Under the pieces are notes generated by a model, which saw only the letters and a list, made by a program, of their open reading frames with translations, was not told the origin of the DNA and made no database searches. Shown here in pieces: positions 1-14,900 of a stretch of 64,000 bases of DNA. The DNA is taken from NCBI GenBank assembly GCA_024229935.1, contig JAAERX010000077.1:1-64000 (forward strand). Reading direction: 5' to 3'. Made by a program: the position numbers and the translations under genes. Origin of the DNA: Gammaproteobacteria bacterium. GTDB lineage: Bacteria > Pseudomonadota > Gammaproteobacteria > Steroidobacterales > GCA-2729495. The first letter of the stretch is position 1; each line of letters begins with the position of its first letter.

Positions 1-2910
1 TTTCCCATTCGCTGTAAGTGGGAAGGTCTGAAGAGCTACAAACGCCGTGGGCACCATGTAATCAGGTAAGTGCTTATTAAGTATGCTGCGAGCATTTTCC
101 TGCTCAAACTCTGCGGGTTCTGTGCACTCTACATATGCGATGAGTTGTTTAAGTCCGGGTGTATCTTCACGTAATAGCACTACAGCTTGTTGAACTTTGT
201 CCAGCTGTACGAGATGGCTTTCTATTTCACCAAGTTCTATTCGGAAACCACGCAGTTTGATCTGGTGATCTATACGGCCGAGGAATTCTATGTTGCCATC
301 TGCACGCCAGCGAACCAGATCGCCTGTTTTGTAGATACGTGCATCTGGTTTTCCACTGAAAGGGTCCGTTATAAATGCTGCGGCAGTTAGCTCTGGTCTG
401 TTGATGTAACCACGTGCAACCTGATCACCGCCAATCCAGAGTTCACCTGGAAGACCAATTGCGCAGGGGTGACCGTATTTATCCACAATATGTAGCTGAG
501 TATTGGTGACTGGGGCACCGATAGGCACTGCAGTTTCTTTGGTGTCCCGTTCACAAGCCCAGTAGCTCACATCAATAGCTGCTTCAGTGGGGCCATAAAG
601 GTTGTGTAGCTCGGCTGGTAGCATGGCAAAAAAGTGTTGCTGTAACTCCATAGAAAGAGCTTCACCACTACAGATCACGCGTTTAAGAGAGGTGCAGTTT
701 GTTGCTGTTGCATCCTGCAAAAATACCTGCAGCATGGGGGGCACAAAATGCATTGTGGTTATTTTTTCGCTGATAATTTCTTTAATTAGGTAGCCACTGT
801 CACGATGCCCACCTGGCTTTGCCATCACGAGTCTTGCGCCGGTTGTTAGTGGCCAGAAAAATTCCCATACCGATACATCGAAGCTGAATGGGGTTTTCTG
901 CAGCACTGCATCTGTGGCATCCAGCTTATATTCTTCCTGCATCCACAGTAAGCGGTTAACAATGCCATGATGTTCATTAAGCACACCCTTGGGTCGTCCA
1001 GTCGAACCTGAGGTGAAAATAATATAAGCGAGATTATTTGGCCCAGCGTTTTGTTCAGGGTTATTCGTTGCTTCATTGCTAAGTTTGTCCCAGTCCTCAT
1101 CAATTAAAAACACATCGATGTCGTAATCAGGAAAACTGGAGTGTAGTTTGCTTTGGGTGACTAGTAGGCTGATGTCAGCATCTTCAAGCATATATGTGAG
1201 GCGCTGTTGCGGATACTCTGGGTCCAGTGGCACATAAGCACCACCGGCTTTTAAAATGCCGAGTAGAGTAATGACCAATTCCAGTGAACGATCAACACAT
1301 ACCCCCACTGGCGTATCAGGGCCTACACCCTTTGAACGCAGATAGTTTGCCAGCTGATTGGCCTGAGCATTGAGCTCTGAGTAGGTTAGTGATTCTCCTG
1401 CATAACTGACAGCAATGGCATTGCCGTTATAACTGACTTGTGTTTCAAAAAGGCTTACCAGTGTTGCATCCTGCGGGTAGTCTTGTGTGGTGTCATTCCA
1501 GTTTGCTATCTGTTGTTGTTCCTGCTCACTTAATAAAGTTAGTTCATGCACCCGGCAATCTGCATTACCAGCAATATTTTCGAGCAGGGTTGTCAGGTGG
1601 GTGATCAGTTCCTGAATATGTTTGCTGGTAAAAAGACGTGTGTCATAAGCGATCCGCATGTGGAGTAAATCAAATACGGCTACGTTGACAGTAAGTGGGA
1701 AGTTGGTGCGATCGAAACCATCAACCTCACGTATGGTCACGGACTCCGTGTTGGTCCACATTGTTTCCATTTCAGGGTAGTTTTCGAATGCGAGCAGGGA
1801 CTCGAACATAGGGGTACCACGGGGCACATTGCTCCAGCCCTGAATTTCTACCAGTGAGGCATGTTCAAACTGACGTACATCGAGTTGACTGGTTTGCAGA
1901 GTTTGTAGCCAGTCCAGCACTGAGCTTTCAGCGTCGACTGTTACTCGCACTGGTAATGTGTTGAGGAACAGCCCGATCATTGATTCCACACCGGGCATGG
2001 TGGCGGGTCGGCCGGAAGTTGTTGCGCCAAAGACTATATCTTCCTCACCGCTGTAACGGCTAAGTAGCAGTGCCCATGCACCTTGCACAATTGTATTCAG
2101 GGTCAGGTGGGATTGCTGTGCAAGATCCCGCAGGCGATCTATGGTTTCTGCTGAAATTTGTGCGCTAAGTTCAGCAAATTCAGCCTGAGTGCCGGTCTCT
2201 GCGTGCTGGTGAAGTGCTGCGGGTAATGGTGTGGGCGCAGTGAACCCTGCCAGCGTATTGCGCCAGAAGGATTCAGCTGCAACCTTATCTTGCTGATCCA
2301 GCCAGTGTATGTACTCGCTGAAAGCCTGTGGTTTGGGCAGTGCTGTTTCTATTCCTGCCAGATGGGCATGGTAACAGGCAAAGACTTCCTTAAGTACCAA
2401 TGGTACTGACCAACCATCTACGATGGCATGGTGGAAGCTCCATATAAAGTGATGATCATTATCACCCAGTTTGATGAGTGTGATCCGCATGAGTGGTGCG
2501 CTGGTAAAATCAAATTGTTTGAGTTCGTCTGCTTGTAAAAATGTGCTGAGTTTTTTAGCCTGAGCTTTTTCATCAAGGCTTGACCAGTCTTCTGTGTGCA
2601 TATCAATCGGCATATCTTTGTGTACAACTTGTACAGGTTGATTGAAGCCTTCCCAGTGAAAACTGGTGCGGAGGCTTGCATGCCGATTGATTACATCTTG
2701 CCAGGCATTACTGAAAGCCTCTGTATTGAGTTCGCCACTTAAACGCCAGCGGAAACGGGCAAAATAAACGTCGTTTTCTGCAGTAAATAAACTGTGAAAC
2801 AGCATGCCATGTTGAAGTGAGGTAACTCTATAGATATCTTCAATGGGTTCCTGTTCGGTCAGCAAGGAATCAAGTTGCGTCTGATTGATATTGGCCAGTG
2901 GAAAATCGAT
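1..2910 (-). other. NRPS module 6: C (DCL type) - A(Ser), cut by window edge
   Basis: The C domain has the QHGMLFHSL start and HHAIVDGWS, with SGRPATMPGVESMIGLFLN, typical of DCL condensation domains placed after E domains. This agrees with module 5 making a D residue. The A-domain code reads DVWHISLIDK (serine), the same as module 1, and long stretches of the two A domains are nearly identical. The sequence ends inside core motif A10 (LTANGK) at position 1. Confidence 0.85.
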
Positions 2911-5900
2911 AGGTGTGTAGGTGCTTTCGCCGGCTGCAGTGCAGGCGCTAATTAATTCGCGTAATTGTGCTATGTAGAGTTGGGCAAATTTTTCTATACT
3001 GGTTTTGTCCCACAGCTTATTACTGTAGATAACCGATAGTTGTAACTGCTCATCTGACACTGCGCTGTGGATGTCCAGCAGATGTGGACGTGGATCAGCT
3101 GGGCCTTGTTCCAGACCTCTGGGTCCTGTCGCAGGTTGTAGCAGGGCATTATGGTTGGCCACCTGATCAATCTGCCCCAGATAATTAAAACCTATTGATG
3201 GCTCTGGGATGGCCTGTAAAATCTGCTGCGTACTGGTGTCACGGTTTAGGTGGCGGAGCAGCCCGAAGCCAAGGCCGCGGTTAGGAATTTTGCCTAGCTG
3301 TTCTTTAATCGTTTGTAGAGTTTCACCCGGCTGCATGTCTGTATCTATGTGCAGTAATACGGGGTATAGGCTGGTAAACCAGCCTACAGTCCTAGAAATG
3401 TTTAGTGAATTAAATAATTCTTCGCGACCGTGCCCCTCAAGATTGATCAAGGCACTATTACTGCCTGTCCAATCTTTGAGTGCCCGTACCAGCCCACTGA
3501 GTAGCACGTCATTAGCTTGTGCTCGCCAGCTGCGTGGTAACTCCTGCAGTAAAAGTCGGGTTTCATCCTTGGTTAGGCTGAGTGTGACATCGTGTGTGGC
3601 GGCAACTGAGTTCTCCCCTTCAGGATGATCGACAGGGAGTGTGTCAACCGTATCCCACTGCTGATCTCGCCAATAGGGCACCTCACTAAGCATGTCATCT
3701 GAGTTGGCATATTCTGCAAGTGCTTCGGCCCAGGCTTTGAAAGAACTGGTTTTGAGTGGTAGTTGTGCTTCTGTCTTGTTGCTGGCTGCACGGTAAGCCG
3801 TGTCCAGGTCCTCAAGTAGTATGGCCCATGACACCCAGTCAACAGCAATGTGATGAATTGCAATAACGATGTGATCAGGTCTGCTTTCCCCGAGACGAAA
3901 GAGTGCTGCACGTAGTAGGGGTCCCTCGGACAGGTCAAAGCTGGCCTGCATGGCTGAGGCCAGACGTTCCATTGTTTCATTTTGAGCGTTAGTGTCCAGA
4001 CCGCTCAGGTCTACTTCGTGATGTAGGTCATCAACATTTTGGGGGGTTATCTCCTGTTGCCAGTTACCGTTAACCTGTTCAAGTCGCAGGCGCAGTGCAT
4101 CATGATGTTTCACAAGCGTTTGTAAGGCGGTTTCCAGTGCATCGCAATCTAGCCGGGTTTCTGTTTTCAGCAACATCGATTGGTTAAAGTGTTGCGGTTT
4201 CTGTAAGCCTCTTTTGACAAACCAGGTTTGTATTGGAGTTAATGGAACCGGGCCGCTAATATCACCTTGTTCACTTATGACATCGGCACTGGCTGAACCA
4301 GCGGCGGTGGCCAGTTCAGCAATAGTCTGATGCTGGAAAATCTGTTTGGGTGTTAAGTGCAGGCCTTGTTGAGCTGCCCTTGCGATAATTTGGATACTGA
4401 GTATGGAGTCGCCACCCAGTTCAAAAAAGTTGTCATGTATGCCAACTTTTTTAAGGTTAAGTAACTGTTGCCAGACTGAGCTCAGCACTTTTTCAGCGGG
4501 AGTCTGTGGTGCAACATAGGTGGTTTCAGTGGTGAGCCGTTGTTCTTCCTCGGGTGCCGGTAGAGCCGCATGATCTATTTTACCGTTGGGGGTAAGCGGA
4601 AATTCATCCAGCACGACAAATGCAGCAGGAATCATGAATTCCGGCAGAGATTGTTGCAGTCGGATGCGCAGCTCATTGAGTGAAAGTTCAGCATTATCTT
4701 GTACAACTAGATAAGCTACCAGTTGCTGGCTGCCAATTGCCTCACCCCGGGCAATAACAACGGCATCATGCACGGCATCCATTTCGGTAAGAGTGGCTTC
4801 AATTTCGCCTGCCTCTATGCGGAAGCCGCGTACTTTTAATTGATGATCAATACGTCCGAGGAACTCAATATTGCCGTCGGCAAGTAAACGTACGCGATCG
4901 CCGCTACGGTAAATACGTGCATCAGGGTCATCATGGAATGGATCAGGCAGAAACTTTTCAGCGCTGAGTTCAGCCCTGTTCAAATAACCTTGTGCTAGAC
5001 CTGCGCCGCCAATACAAAGTTCACCTGGTACACCAATTGGCAATGCCTGTAAATATTCATCAAGTACATATAGGCGCGCATTCGTAATAGGTTTGCCAAT
5101 GGTGACGGGCTCACCAGGGAAGCATTGAGCATAGCTGGCCCAGACAGTAGCTTCGGTGGGTCCATAAAGATTAAAGAATCGGCGGTTGTCAGCCCAGTTT
5201 TCTACCAGCTCTGGTGGGCAGGCTTCACCTGCAACTGTGATGGTTTTCAGTGCAGGCAGTTGTGCTGCAGGCAATGCCATAAGTGCTGTGGGTGGCAGAG
5301 TGACTGCGGTGACAGCATGACGTTTTAGTACGTCAAGTAGTGGCTCGCCTGGCATTAGGTCATCCTGAGGTGCAAGTACCATCGCAGCACCGACTTGCAG
5401 TCCCATAATGAGTTCAAAAATTGATGCATCAAAACTGACCGAGGCAAACTGCAGCATACGGTCATCCGGTCCCAATTTAAAAGTGTTTACCTGTGCCTCG
5501 GCCAGATTACAGGCACCCTGATGTTTGATCATCACGCCTTTGGGCTTTCCTGTGGAACCGGAGGTGTAAATAACCCAGGCAATATCTTCTGCTGTGGTTT
5601 TGCATGCAGGATTACTTGTGGGTTGCTGGCTGATTTCCGGCCAGTCATTGTCGATACACACTGCTTTGGCATTGCTTGGTGGTAGTGAGTCCTTTAACAG
5701 GCTATGGGTAATCAGCAGTGGTGCCTGTGAATCAGTCAGCATCCATTCAAGACGATTGCTTGGGTATTTAGGGTCCAGTGGCACGTAGGCAGCACCTGAT
5801 TTAAAGACACCCAGTAGTGCCGCAACAAGATCAGGTGATCGCTCTAGACACAGGCCCACAATGACGCCCGGACCTGCACCTTCGCTGATTAGATAATTAG

Positions 5901-8900
5901 CAATCTGGTTGGCTCGTTGGTTAAGTTCAGCGAAGCTGATGCACTCATTAAGATACAAAATAGCAGGTGCTGTGGGCTGAGCTTCTGTTCGTTCTTCAAT
6001 GAGCGTATGAATGCAGGATGTATCGGCATAAGGCACATCTGTAGCATTCCAGTCATACAGTATTTGCTGGTTTTCAGCTTCTGTGAGCAGTGGCAGGCTG
6101 GAGATAGGCTGTTGCTGGTCCTGTACAATGGCTTCGAGTAGAGTTTCAAAATGCCCGACCATGTGGTCGATGGTTTCCCGGTTATATAAGTCGGTGTTGT
6201 ATTCAAAATGAACCAACAGGCCTTCACGGCGTTCTGCCATTACCAGGCTGAGGTCAAACTTGGAAACTCCGTAATCAAGCTCAATTGGACTGATTTCAAG
6301 ATCATGCAGGGTTGCAGATTGATCCCAGGGTGTGTTTTGCAGAATAAATGCCACCTGGAATAAGGGTGCATGACTCATATCACGGGTTGGATGCAATTTA
6401 TCAACCAGTTTTTCGAAGGGTAATTCCTGGTGAGCGTAAGCTTCCAGTGCGGTTTGTTTTATACGTGCAATGGCCTCGGCAAAACTGGGCTGGCCGGACA
6501 GATCGTTCCGCATAACCAATGTGTTGATGAAGAAGCCAATCAGGCCTTCAAGTTCGGTATGACGCCTGCCTGCTACAGGTGTGCCTACACAGATATCAGT
6601 CTGGCCAGAATAACGTGCCAGTAGCACATTGAAGGCGGTCAGGCAGGTCATAAACAGTGTGGCTTTTTCCTGCTGGGTAATATCTTTCAGGCCAGTGTGT
6701 ATATGCTCAGGCAGCACGCGTTCGATGAATGCACCGTTGTAAGTCTGGGCTGCACCGCGAGGTCTGTCTGTTGGTAACTCTAGTATTGCAGGGGCTCCAC
6801 GTAAGCGCTCACTCCAGTAATTCAGTTGCTCTTGCTGACCGGCCCCCCGGAACCAGTCATGTTGCCAGACGGAGTAGTCGGCATAGTGAACTGGCAGGGC
6901 AGGGAGATTTACTGTGTTGTTCTGACAATGACCTGCATAGAGTTGTACCAGTTCCTGATACAGTACGCTGAGTGACCAGCCGTCTGAAATAATATGGTGT
7001 AGCACAAGTAAAATAATGTGTTGATCATTAGCCACATGCAGTACATGAACCCGCATTAATGGTGTTTGTCCCAGGCCAAAGGGGATGCGTGCAAGGCTGC
7101 GCAGGCGCTGTTCCAGTTGCGCCTCGGTGTCGCCAGTTGCGTCGACGCTTTCTACCGGCACGGCAGTTTGTTCCAGAACGCACTGCTGTGGTTTGCCCAT
7201 GGTTACTGAAAACAGTGTGCGCAGGGTCTCATGGCGGGTGACCAGATCATCAATTGATGCTTGCAGAGCCTGAATGTTCAGTGGGCCGTCCAGACGCATG
7301 GCCCAGGGAACGTTATAAACTGGATTGCCAGGTTCCAGTTGATCGAGGAACCATAGTCGCTGTTGGGCAAAGGAAAGCGGTAATGGTTGGCTGCGGTCGC
7401 AGGGTTTTATATTGCTAATGGTTATTTCACCATTGGCTGCGGCAACTTCTGCGGCAAATTCTGCCACGCTTGGATGATTAAACAGAGTGATTAACTGTAA
7501 TTCAACATTCAGTGCATCCCTTACACGAGATACAAGCTGGGTAGCGAGTAATGAATGACCACCAAGCGTAAAGAAATCATCGTGTATACCAATCTGTGGG
7601 ACATTGAGCACATCCGACCAGATTTGCACCAGTGCTTCCTCGGCAGGGGTACGTGGTGCCACATATAACTGAGCTACTTCCGTGTAATCCGGAACCGGAA
7701 GTTTGCGTCGTGCAACTTTGCCGCTGGGTGTTAGCGGCATTTTCTTCAATATCATGAAGGCTGAGGGCATCATGTAATCTGGTACACGTGTCTTAAGCCA
7801 AGTTCTGATTGCGTTGATATCTATAGTCTGTGTATCACTGGCTATGAGATAGGCTGCCAGTCGTTTATCGCCTGGTGTATCTTCACGCAGCAGGATGGCA
7901 GCCTGATGTACATCTGGGTGCTCGGTGAGTGCTGTTTCTATTTCACCTGGTTCAATACGGAAGCCGCGCCATTTAACCTGATCATCCGTACGGCCGAGGT
8001 ATTCGAGGTTGCCATCAGTTAGAAAACGAACTCTGTCACCCGTTCGATACATACGGGCTGAGGTGTCATTTCTGAATGGGTCACGTATAAATTTTTCTGC
8101 GCTTAACTGACGTTTATGTATGTAGCCTTTGGCAACCTGTGGGCCACCAAGGAAGAGTTCGCCTGGCACTCCGACAGGTACAGGTTGTTGCTGGCTATCA
8201 AGTACATAAACACGAGTATTTGCAACAGGTTTGCCTATAGGTGGCAAAGGCATCCATGTGTCAGGTGTGCCCTTTAGGGTATAGGCTGTTACTACATGAG
8301 TTTCTGAAGGACCGTATTGATTGTGCAATCGGGCATCGCCAAGTACTGTGAACATCTTGCGTATAGGCGGAGTGATTTGTAGTTGCTCACCTGCAATGAT
8401 GACATCTTTTACAGCATAGGTCAGGTTACGGGTGTTAGCGATGCTGTCTGCCAGTGGCTGGAGTGCCGCGAAGGGCAGGTATACCCGTTCAATTTCATCC
8501 GTAGCAATAAATTTTGCAAGTGCCGGCAGGTCACGACGAAGTTCTTCATTGACCAGCACGACAGTGCCGCCCTGAGCCCAGGTTGTAAATAACTCCTGGA
8601 AGCTGACATCAAAACTCAGTGAAGCAAATTGCAGTGTGCGTGCCGCCACATTGAGACTGGGTTGTGTATTTTGCCACTGAATCAGATTACTAAGCCCAGC
8701 ATGAGTCAGTTCCACGCCTTTAGGCTGACCAGTTGAGCCGGAGGTATAAATTACGTAAACCGATTCCCCATGTATGTCCTGCAGGTTGCTGTCATTACCC
8801 TGAGTCCAGTCAAAGGTATCAAGACATATGGTGTGGGCATTGTGTTCTGGTAACAGGGGAACAATATCACTGTGGGTCAGAAGTACTGGTGCACGACTGT

Positions 8901-11900
8901 CTTCCAGCATGTAGGCAACCCTGTCACTGGGGTACTTTGGGTCTATAGGTACGTAGGCTGCACCGGCTTTTAAGGTGGCCAGTACAGCGACAGCAGTATT
9001 GAGGCTGCGATTCGCACATATACCGACCAGTGAGCCAGGTCCCGCACCTTTTTCATACAGATGTCGGGCCAGGCGGTTAGCGCGTGTATTTAATTCAGCA
9101 TAGCTGAGCTCCTCAGAGCCGAAGCTGATAGCGCTTTCAACAGGTGTTTTGGTAGCCTGAGCTTCAACGAGGCTATGCACTGAAATATCCTGCATGCTGA
9201 CCTGAGTTGTATTGAAATCATTCAGTACATGCTCGCGTTCGCTTTCATGCAGTAAGGGCAATTCTGTGATTGGTTTTTCGGCATCATTTGTTATGCCTTT
9301 CAATAGGGTTTCCAGTTGATCAAGCATGCGCTCGATAGTTGCTGCATCGAATAAATCTGTGTTGTATTCAAATGATGCTGTCAGGCCTTCAGGAAATTCA
9401 ACCATGAATAATGATAGATCAAATTTAGCGCTTCCCAGTTCAAAATCCAGTGGGGTCACATCCATATTGTGAAAAGCAATCTGCTCTGAAAGATTTTCCT
9501 GTACGACAAATAAAACCTGAAATATAGGTGGATGACTGGTATCACGATCAGGCTGTAATTCTTCAACCAGTTTTTCAAAGGGCAGATCCTGATGTCCGTA
9601 GGCATCCATTGCCGTACGTTTGACTCGTTGCATGACATCAACAAACCGTGGTTCACCGGAAAGATCGGTACGTATTGCCAGGGTGTTGACAAAGAAGCCT
9701 ATTAATCCTTCAATTTCTGTGCGGGTTCTTCCTGCTATAGGGGTACCAATGACAATGTCATCACTATTGGTATAGCGTTGCAGTAGTACATTGAAGGCTG
9801 CCAGCAGAGCCATAAATAAAGTGCAATCTTCTGCGGCAGCAAGGTCGCGAAGTTGTTCACCCAGTTCCGGGGTGAAGGTGCGATTGATATGTGCGCCATT
9901 GAAGGTCTGGGTAGGCTGGCGTGGGTGGTCAGTAGGTATTTGCAGTAGGGCGGGTGCGTTATCAAGTTGCTCACCCCAGTAACTTAGTTGGCGTTGCAGT
10001 TCTTCACCGGCAAGCCAGCATCGTTGCCAGACTGCATAGTCTGCATACTGTACAGGCAGGTTTTTTAGTGCGGCAGTCTCACCACCGCAATGTTGTGCAT
10101 ACAGTGCTGCCAGTTCACGTGCCAGAATGCCAAGTGACCAGCCATCTGAAACTATATGGTGCATGACCAGCAACAAACGGTGATTGCTGGTGTCCGATTG
10201 TAGTAAGTGAACCCTGACCAATGCGTCACAAGACAGGTTAAACGGTGTCTGTGCAAGCTCTTCAAGGTGTTGCTGCACTTCATCTTCAGTGGCGTTAGCC
10301 ATATCGACTATGTCGAGTGGAATAGCCACAGAAGCATGGATCAGTTGTGCCGGTTTACCGTGTGAGGTTGTGAAGCTGGTGCGAAGGGATTCATGACGTT
10401 CAACCAGTGCATCAATAGCAGCCTGCATAGCTTCCTGATTAAGGGTGCCATGCAGGGCGAGTGCCAGTGGTACATTATAGGTCGCACTGATGCCTTCTAA
10501 CTGATCAAGGAACCACAGACGTTGTTGAGCGAAAGACAGGGGTAATTGGTTAGTGCGATCACAAGGCTGTATGACTGCACTGGCAACAGCTGCTGCATCA
10601 CCGGTAATTTCTAAAGCAAGTCCAGCCACAGTAGGGTGATTGAACAGAGCCATTAATGGTAGCTCAGTATTCAGGCCATCTCGGATGCGAGAGATAAGCT
10701 GGGTTGCCAGTAATGAATGACCGCCTAGTGCAAAGAAATCATCGTGCACACCAATCTGTTTAACACCCAGTACATCTGACCAGATTGCAACCAGTTGCTC
10801 CTCAGTGTTTGTACGTGGTGCAACATACACTTCCTGTTCACCGCGTTTACGTTCTGGTGCAGGTAATGCCTTGCGGTTTATTTTGCCATTGGGTGTAAGC
10901 GGGAATGCATCCAGAATCACAAAGGCTGAAGGCATCATATAATCCGGTACTGCCACACGCAGACGATCCCGCAATATTGGGATCAGACTGCGTTGCAGGC
11001 GCCCCTGTAAGGGGTCGTTACCGTAATCACGCCACGGTACCGGCCGGGCTGCCTGCATGAGTTCACCATCAAAACCCAGTTGATTACCGGAGCGTAAAAA
11101 TACACAGAACTGGCCTGGCAGGGTGCCGCTTAACTGCACATCAATGCCGTATTTTTTGCCCAGCTCGTATATTAGTTCAGGCTCAATACCTGAGGGCTGT
11201 TGTTCGATTGTGGTGCGGAGTTTTGCAACGGTTCCGCTATCTCTATCCGCATGTTCAGTTTCTGCGAGTACCCGAACCTCTGATTGCAGCCGTGCATCGG
11301 GTATAGCGGTAATGAGCATTCCGGTCGCCGGAATGTTTTGCATTTGTTGTTCGATTTTTTTAGCGTCAAGTCCGGCAGCCGTCCAGTCCAGATGTTCAGC
11401 ACCATCCCGATCTATAATCGTGCCGCCTACTTCCAGTGTAACGTCATAACGGAAGCGCGTTAATTCATTTTGATAACGGCTTTGCTTAAGCTGAAAGCGT
11501 ATACCGGTTATTACTGGTAGTGTATTTTTAAGTGCGACGAAGAAAGCTGGGTCGATGAGTAACTCTTCTTCCTGTTCGGTGCGTTGTCTGATGAGTTCAG
11601 CAAGTTCTGGAAGTTTGATTTCAGCATCTGCCTGAAAAAACTGTACAGATGCATGGTATGCACTAAGTAATGGCATGCTGCGCAGGTCGCCCAGGTATAT
11701 GTGGCCATTGTCATTAACCTTATCGACTGCCGCCCTGATGAACTGCAGAAGGTAGTCTATATCTGGAAAATACTGTGCAACTGAGTTAAGGATGATGGTG
11801 TCGAACTCAGCTGTGGCAAATTCACTGATTTGATCTGCAGTACATTGTTTTAGTTGCAGGCTGTCAAGATCATCATGACTGGCTTTTAAGTGCTTAAGTG

Positions 11901-14900
11901 CATCTATTGATGCGGCTGAGAAGTCAGTTGCGGTGTAGCTGCTACAAGTGGGGGCAATCTGGCCTACTACCAGACCTGTTCCGCTGCCAATCTCAAGTGC
12001 TTTATCTGGTTTTAGTGCAAGAATATTGGCTCTGGTGTTATCAAGCCATTCACGCATCTCAGCTTGTGGAATAGCATCGCCGCTGTAACTACTGTTCCAT
12101 CCCTTGAAATCTAATGCCAGGTCTTCAGTTTCGCTTTCACGGCTGTAAGCATCCTGCCAGAGGTCCTGCCACTGGTTGACCTGCTCGGCTTCCCACTGTT
12201 CCAGTTCATCACCTTCCAGCCCTTCAGTACTGGCAACTATGTAAGCTACCAGACGCTTGTCACCCTCACGGTCTTCACGTGCCATTACGACGGTATTTTC
12301 TACAGCGGAATGACTGGCGAGTGCAGTTTCAATCTCACCTAATTCAATACGAAAACCTCGCAGTTTTACCTGATGATCGAGTCGGCCTAAAAATTCAAGA
12401 TTGCCATCTGTACGATAACGCGCCTGATCACCGGTGCGATACATACGTGTACCGGGCTCATCATTAAAAGGGTTAGGGACATAACGTTCAGCAGTAAGCT
12501 CTGGACGATGGCGATAGCCACGGGTAACACCTGCACCTCCCAGGTACAGTTCGCCAGCAACGCCAATCGGCACTGGCTGACCATAGGCATCAAGCAAATA
12601 GGCCTGGGTATTGAGTAGTGGCCGGCCTATGGTTGGGAGTGCATTGGCTTCACGCAGAGTCCAGGTTGAATAGGTGGTGTCTTCTGATGGGCCATAAAGA
12701 TCATTGACACGTTCTATACCATCCAGTTCATAAATAGAATTAACCAGTGCGGTGCTTAGGGGTTCGCCGGCAAGGTTAACTGTTTTGACTGATGCAGGGA
12801 CGCCCTTTATGCGCACCAGTTCGGCCATGGCGGATGGGACGGTGTTAATCAGGCTAATATTTGCTTCGGGAGGTAATTCGGGTAATGCGAGTGCATCCTT
12901 GACGAGAATAATTCGGCCGCCTAGTCCAAGGGGACAGAAAATTTCAAAAATTGACAGGTCAAAACAGATGGATGTTGATGCCAGTACTCCACTGAATTCT
13001 TCTGGCTGGAATGCCTGACCAGCCCACTCAATCATTGCTACGGCATTGCGGTGTTCAATTTCTACACCTTTGGGCAGCCCGGTCGATCCTGATGTGTAAA
13101 TAGTGTAGCTAAGGTTTTCATCAGTTACGCCACTGGTGGGGTTTATGTCCAGTGATTCATCCGTCTTCCAGTCAAACTTATCAAGACAAATGACTTTGGC
13201 AGAATGTTCCGGCAGTCGTTCGAGTACCCCGGTCTGGGTTAGTAGTACGGGTGCTTCGCTGTCGCTAAGCATATGTGCAACTCGCTGGGGTGGGTACTCG
13301 GGGTCTACGGGCACATAAGCACCACCAGCTTTTTGTATGGCCAGCAGGCCTATAATCAGTTCTGCACAGCGTTCACTGCACATGGCAACCAGCACTTCAG
13401 GACCAACGCCATGTTGTTGCAATTCTATTGCCAGTTTATTGGCCCGCCGGTTTAGTTCGCGGTAACTGTATTCAACATCATCTGTGAGTAGGGCAATTGC
13501 ATTGGGTTGGTGAGTTGCCTGTTGTTCAAACATGCCGTGCATAGTGTTGCTGGCAGGGTAGTCAAAGTCAGTTTGATTCCACTCCACTAGTAACTGGTGT
13601 TTTTCGGCCTCTGGCAGTATGGGCAACTCACCGCAGCTTTGATCTGGGTTGGCAATAATACCGGTTAGTAGTGTTTCAAAGTGGTCGATCATACGCTCGA
13701 CTGTGTCTGCCTCGAACAGATCTGTGTTGTATTCGAGCCGGACTGACAGACTGTCATTGGTATCGAAGACAAAGAACATGATGTCAAATTTTGCTGTACC
13801 AAACTCAAACTCGAAGGGTGAGGCAGTTACGCCATCAAACATCTGCCAGTCGATATCAACATGCTGGAGAACGAAATGTACTTGGAAGAGAGGGTGTCGG
13901 CTGGTGTCACGTTCCGGATCGAGCTCTTCTACCAGAGTTTCGAATGGCATCTCCTGGTGGGCAAATGCTTCCAATACGGTTTGTTTGGTTCGTGCCAGCA
14001 ATTCTCTAAATGAAGGGTTGCCTGACAGGTCGGCCCGGATAACCAGTGTGTGCAGGAAGAAGCCCACAATTTTTTCCAGTTCGGTGCGTTTACGGCCGCT
14101 GATGGGGGTGCCGACCAGCAGGTCGTCCTGTCCTGAGTAACGTGACATCAATAAATTAAAGGTTGCCAGCAGTACCATGAATAAACTGGCACCTTCCTGT
14201 TTCAGCAGGGCATGCACGTCATCGTGTAAGTCCTTCGACAACATGCGGGAAATATTTGCGCCATTGCTGGTTTGTACAGGTGGGCGGGGGTGGTCCGTAG
14301 GCAGATCGAGTGTGCCCGGGGCATCTGCTAACTTGTTTTTCCAGTAAGTGAGTTGCTGGTTAAAATCTTCACTACCAAACCAGTTGCGTTGCCAGCCAGC
14401 GTAATCAGCGAACTCTATAGTCAGGTTGGGTAGTGTTAGGGTCTGTTTGTTCAGTTCAGCATTGTAAAAGTCAGATAGTTCGCGGAGGAAGATGCCATGT
14501 GACCAGGCATCAAAAATAATGTGGTGCACGATAAGTGACAGTAACCAGCCCTTGTTTTCTACACGCAACAAGGTGACGTAGAGCAATGGACCTTCACTCA
14601 GGTTCATCCGCTGCTGGGCGAGCTCGGTAATACGTTCCTGCACTACAGAAGCATCTGTATTGCGCAGATCAATTTCCGGAATACTGAGTTTTATTTCAGG
14701 CAGAATAATCTGCAGCGCTTCACCATCCTGATTGGTGAATACAGTTCGCAGTGATTCATGGCGGGCGATGACCTGGTTGAGTGCATTTTCCAATGCACGG
14801 TGATTCAGCTTGCCATCCAGTCGCATGACCCAGGGTACGTTGTACATAGGGTCGCCTGGAGACAATTCATCAAGAAACCAGAGACGTTGCTGGGCAAAGG

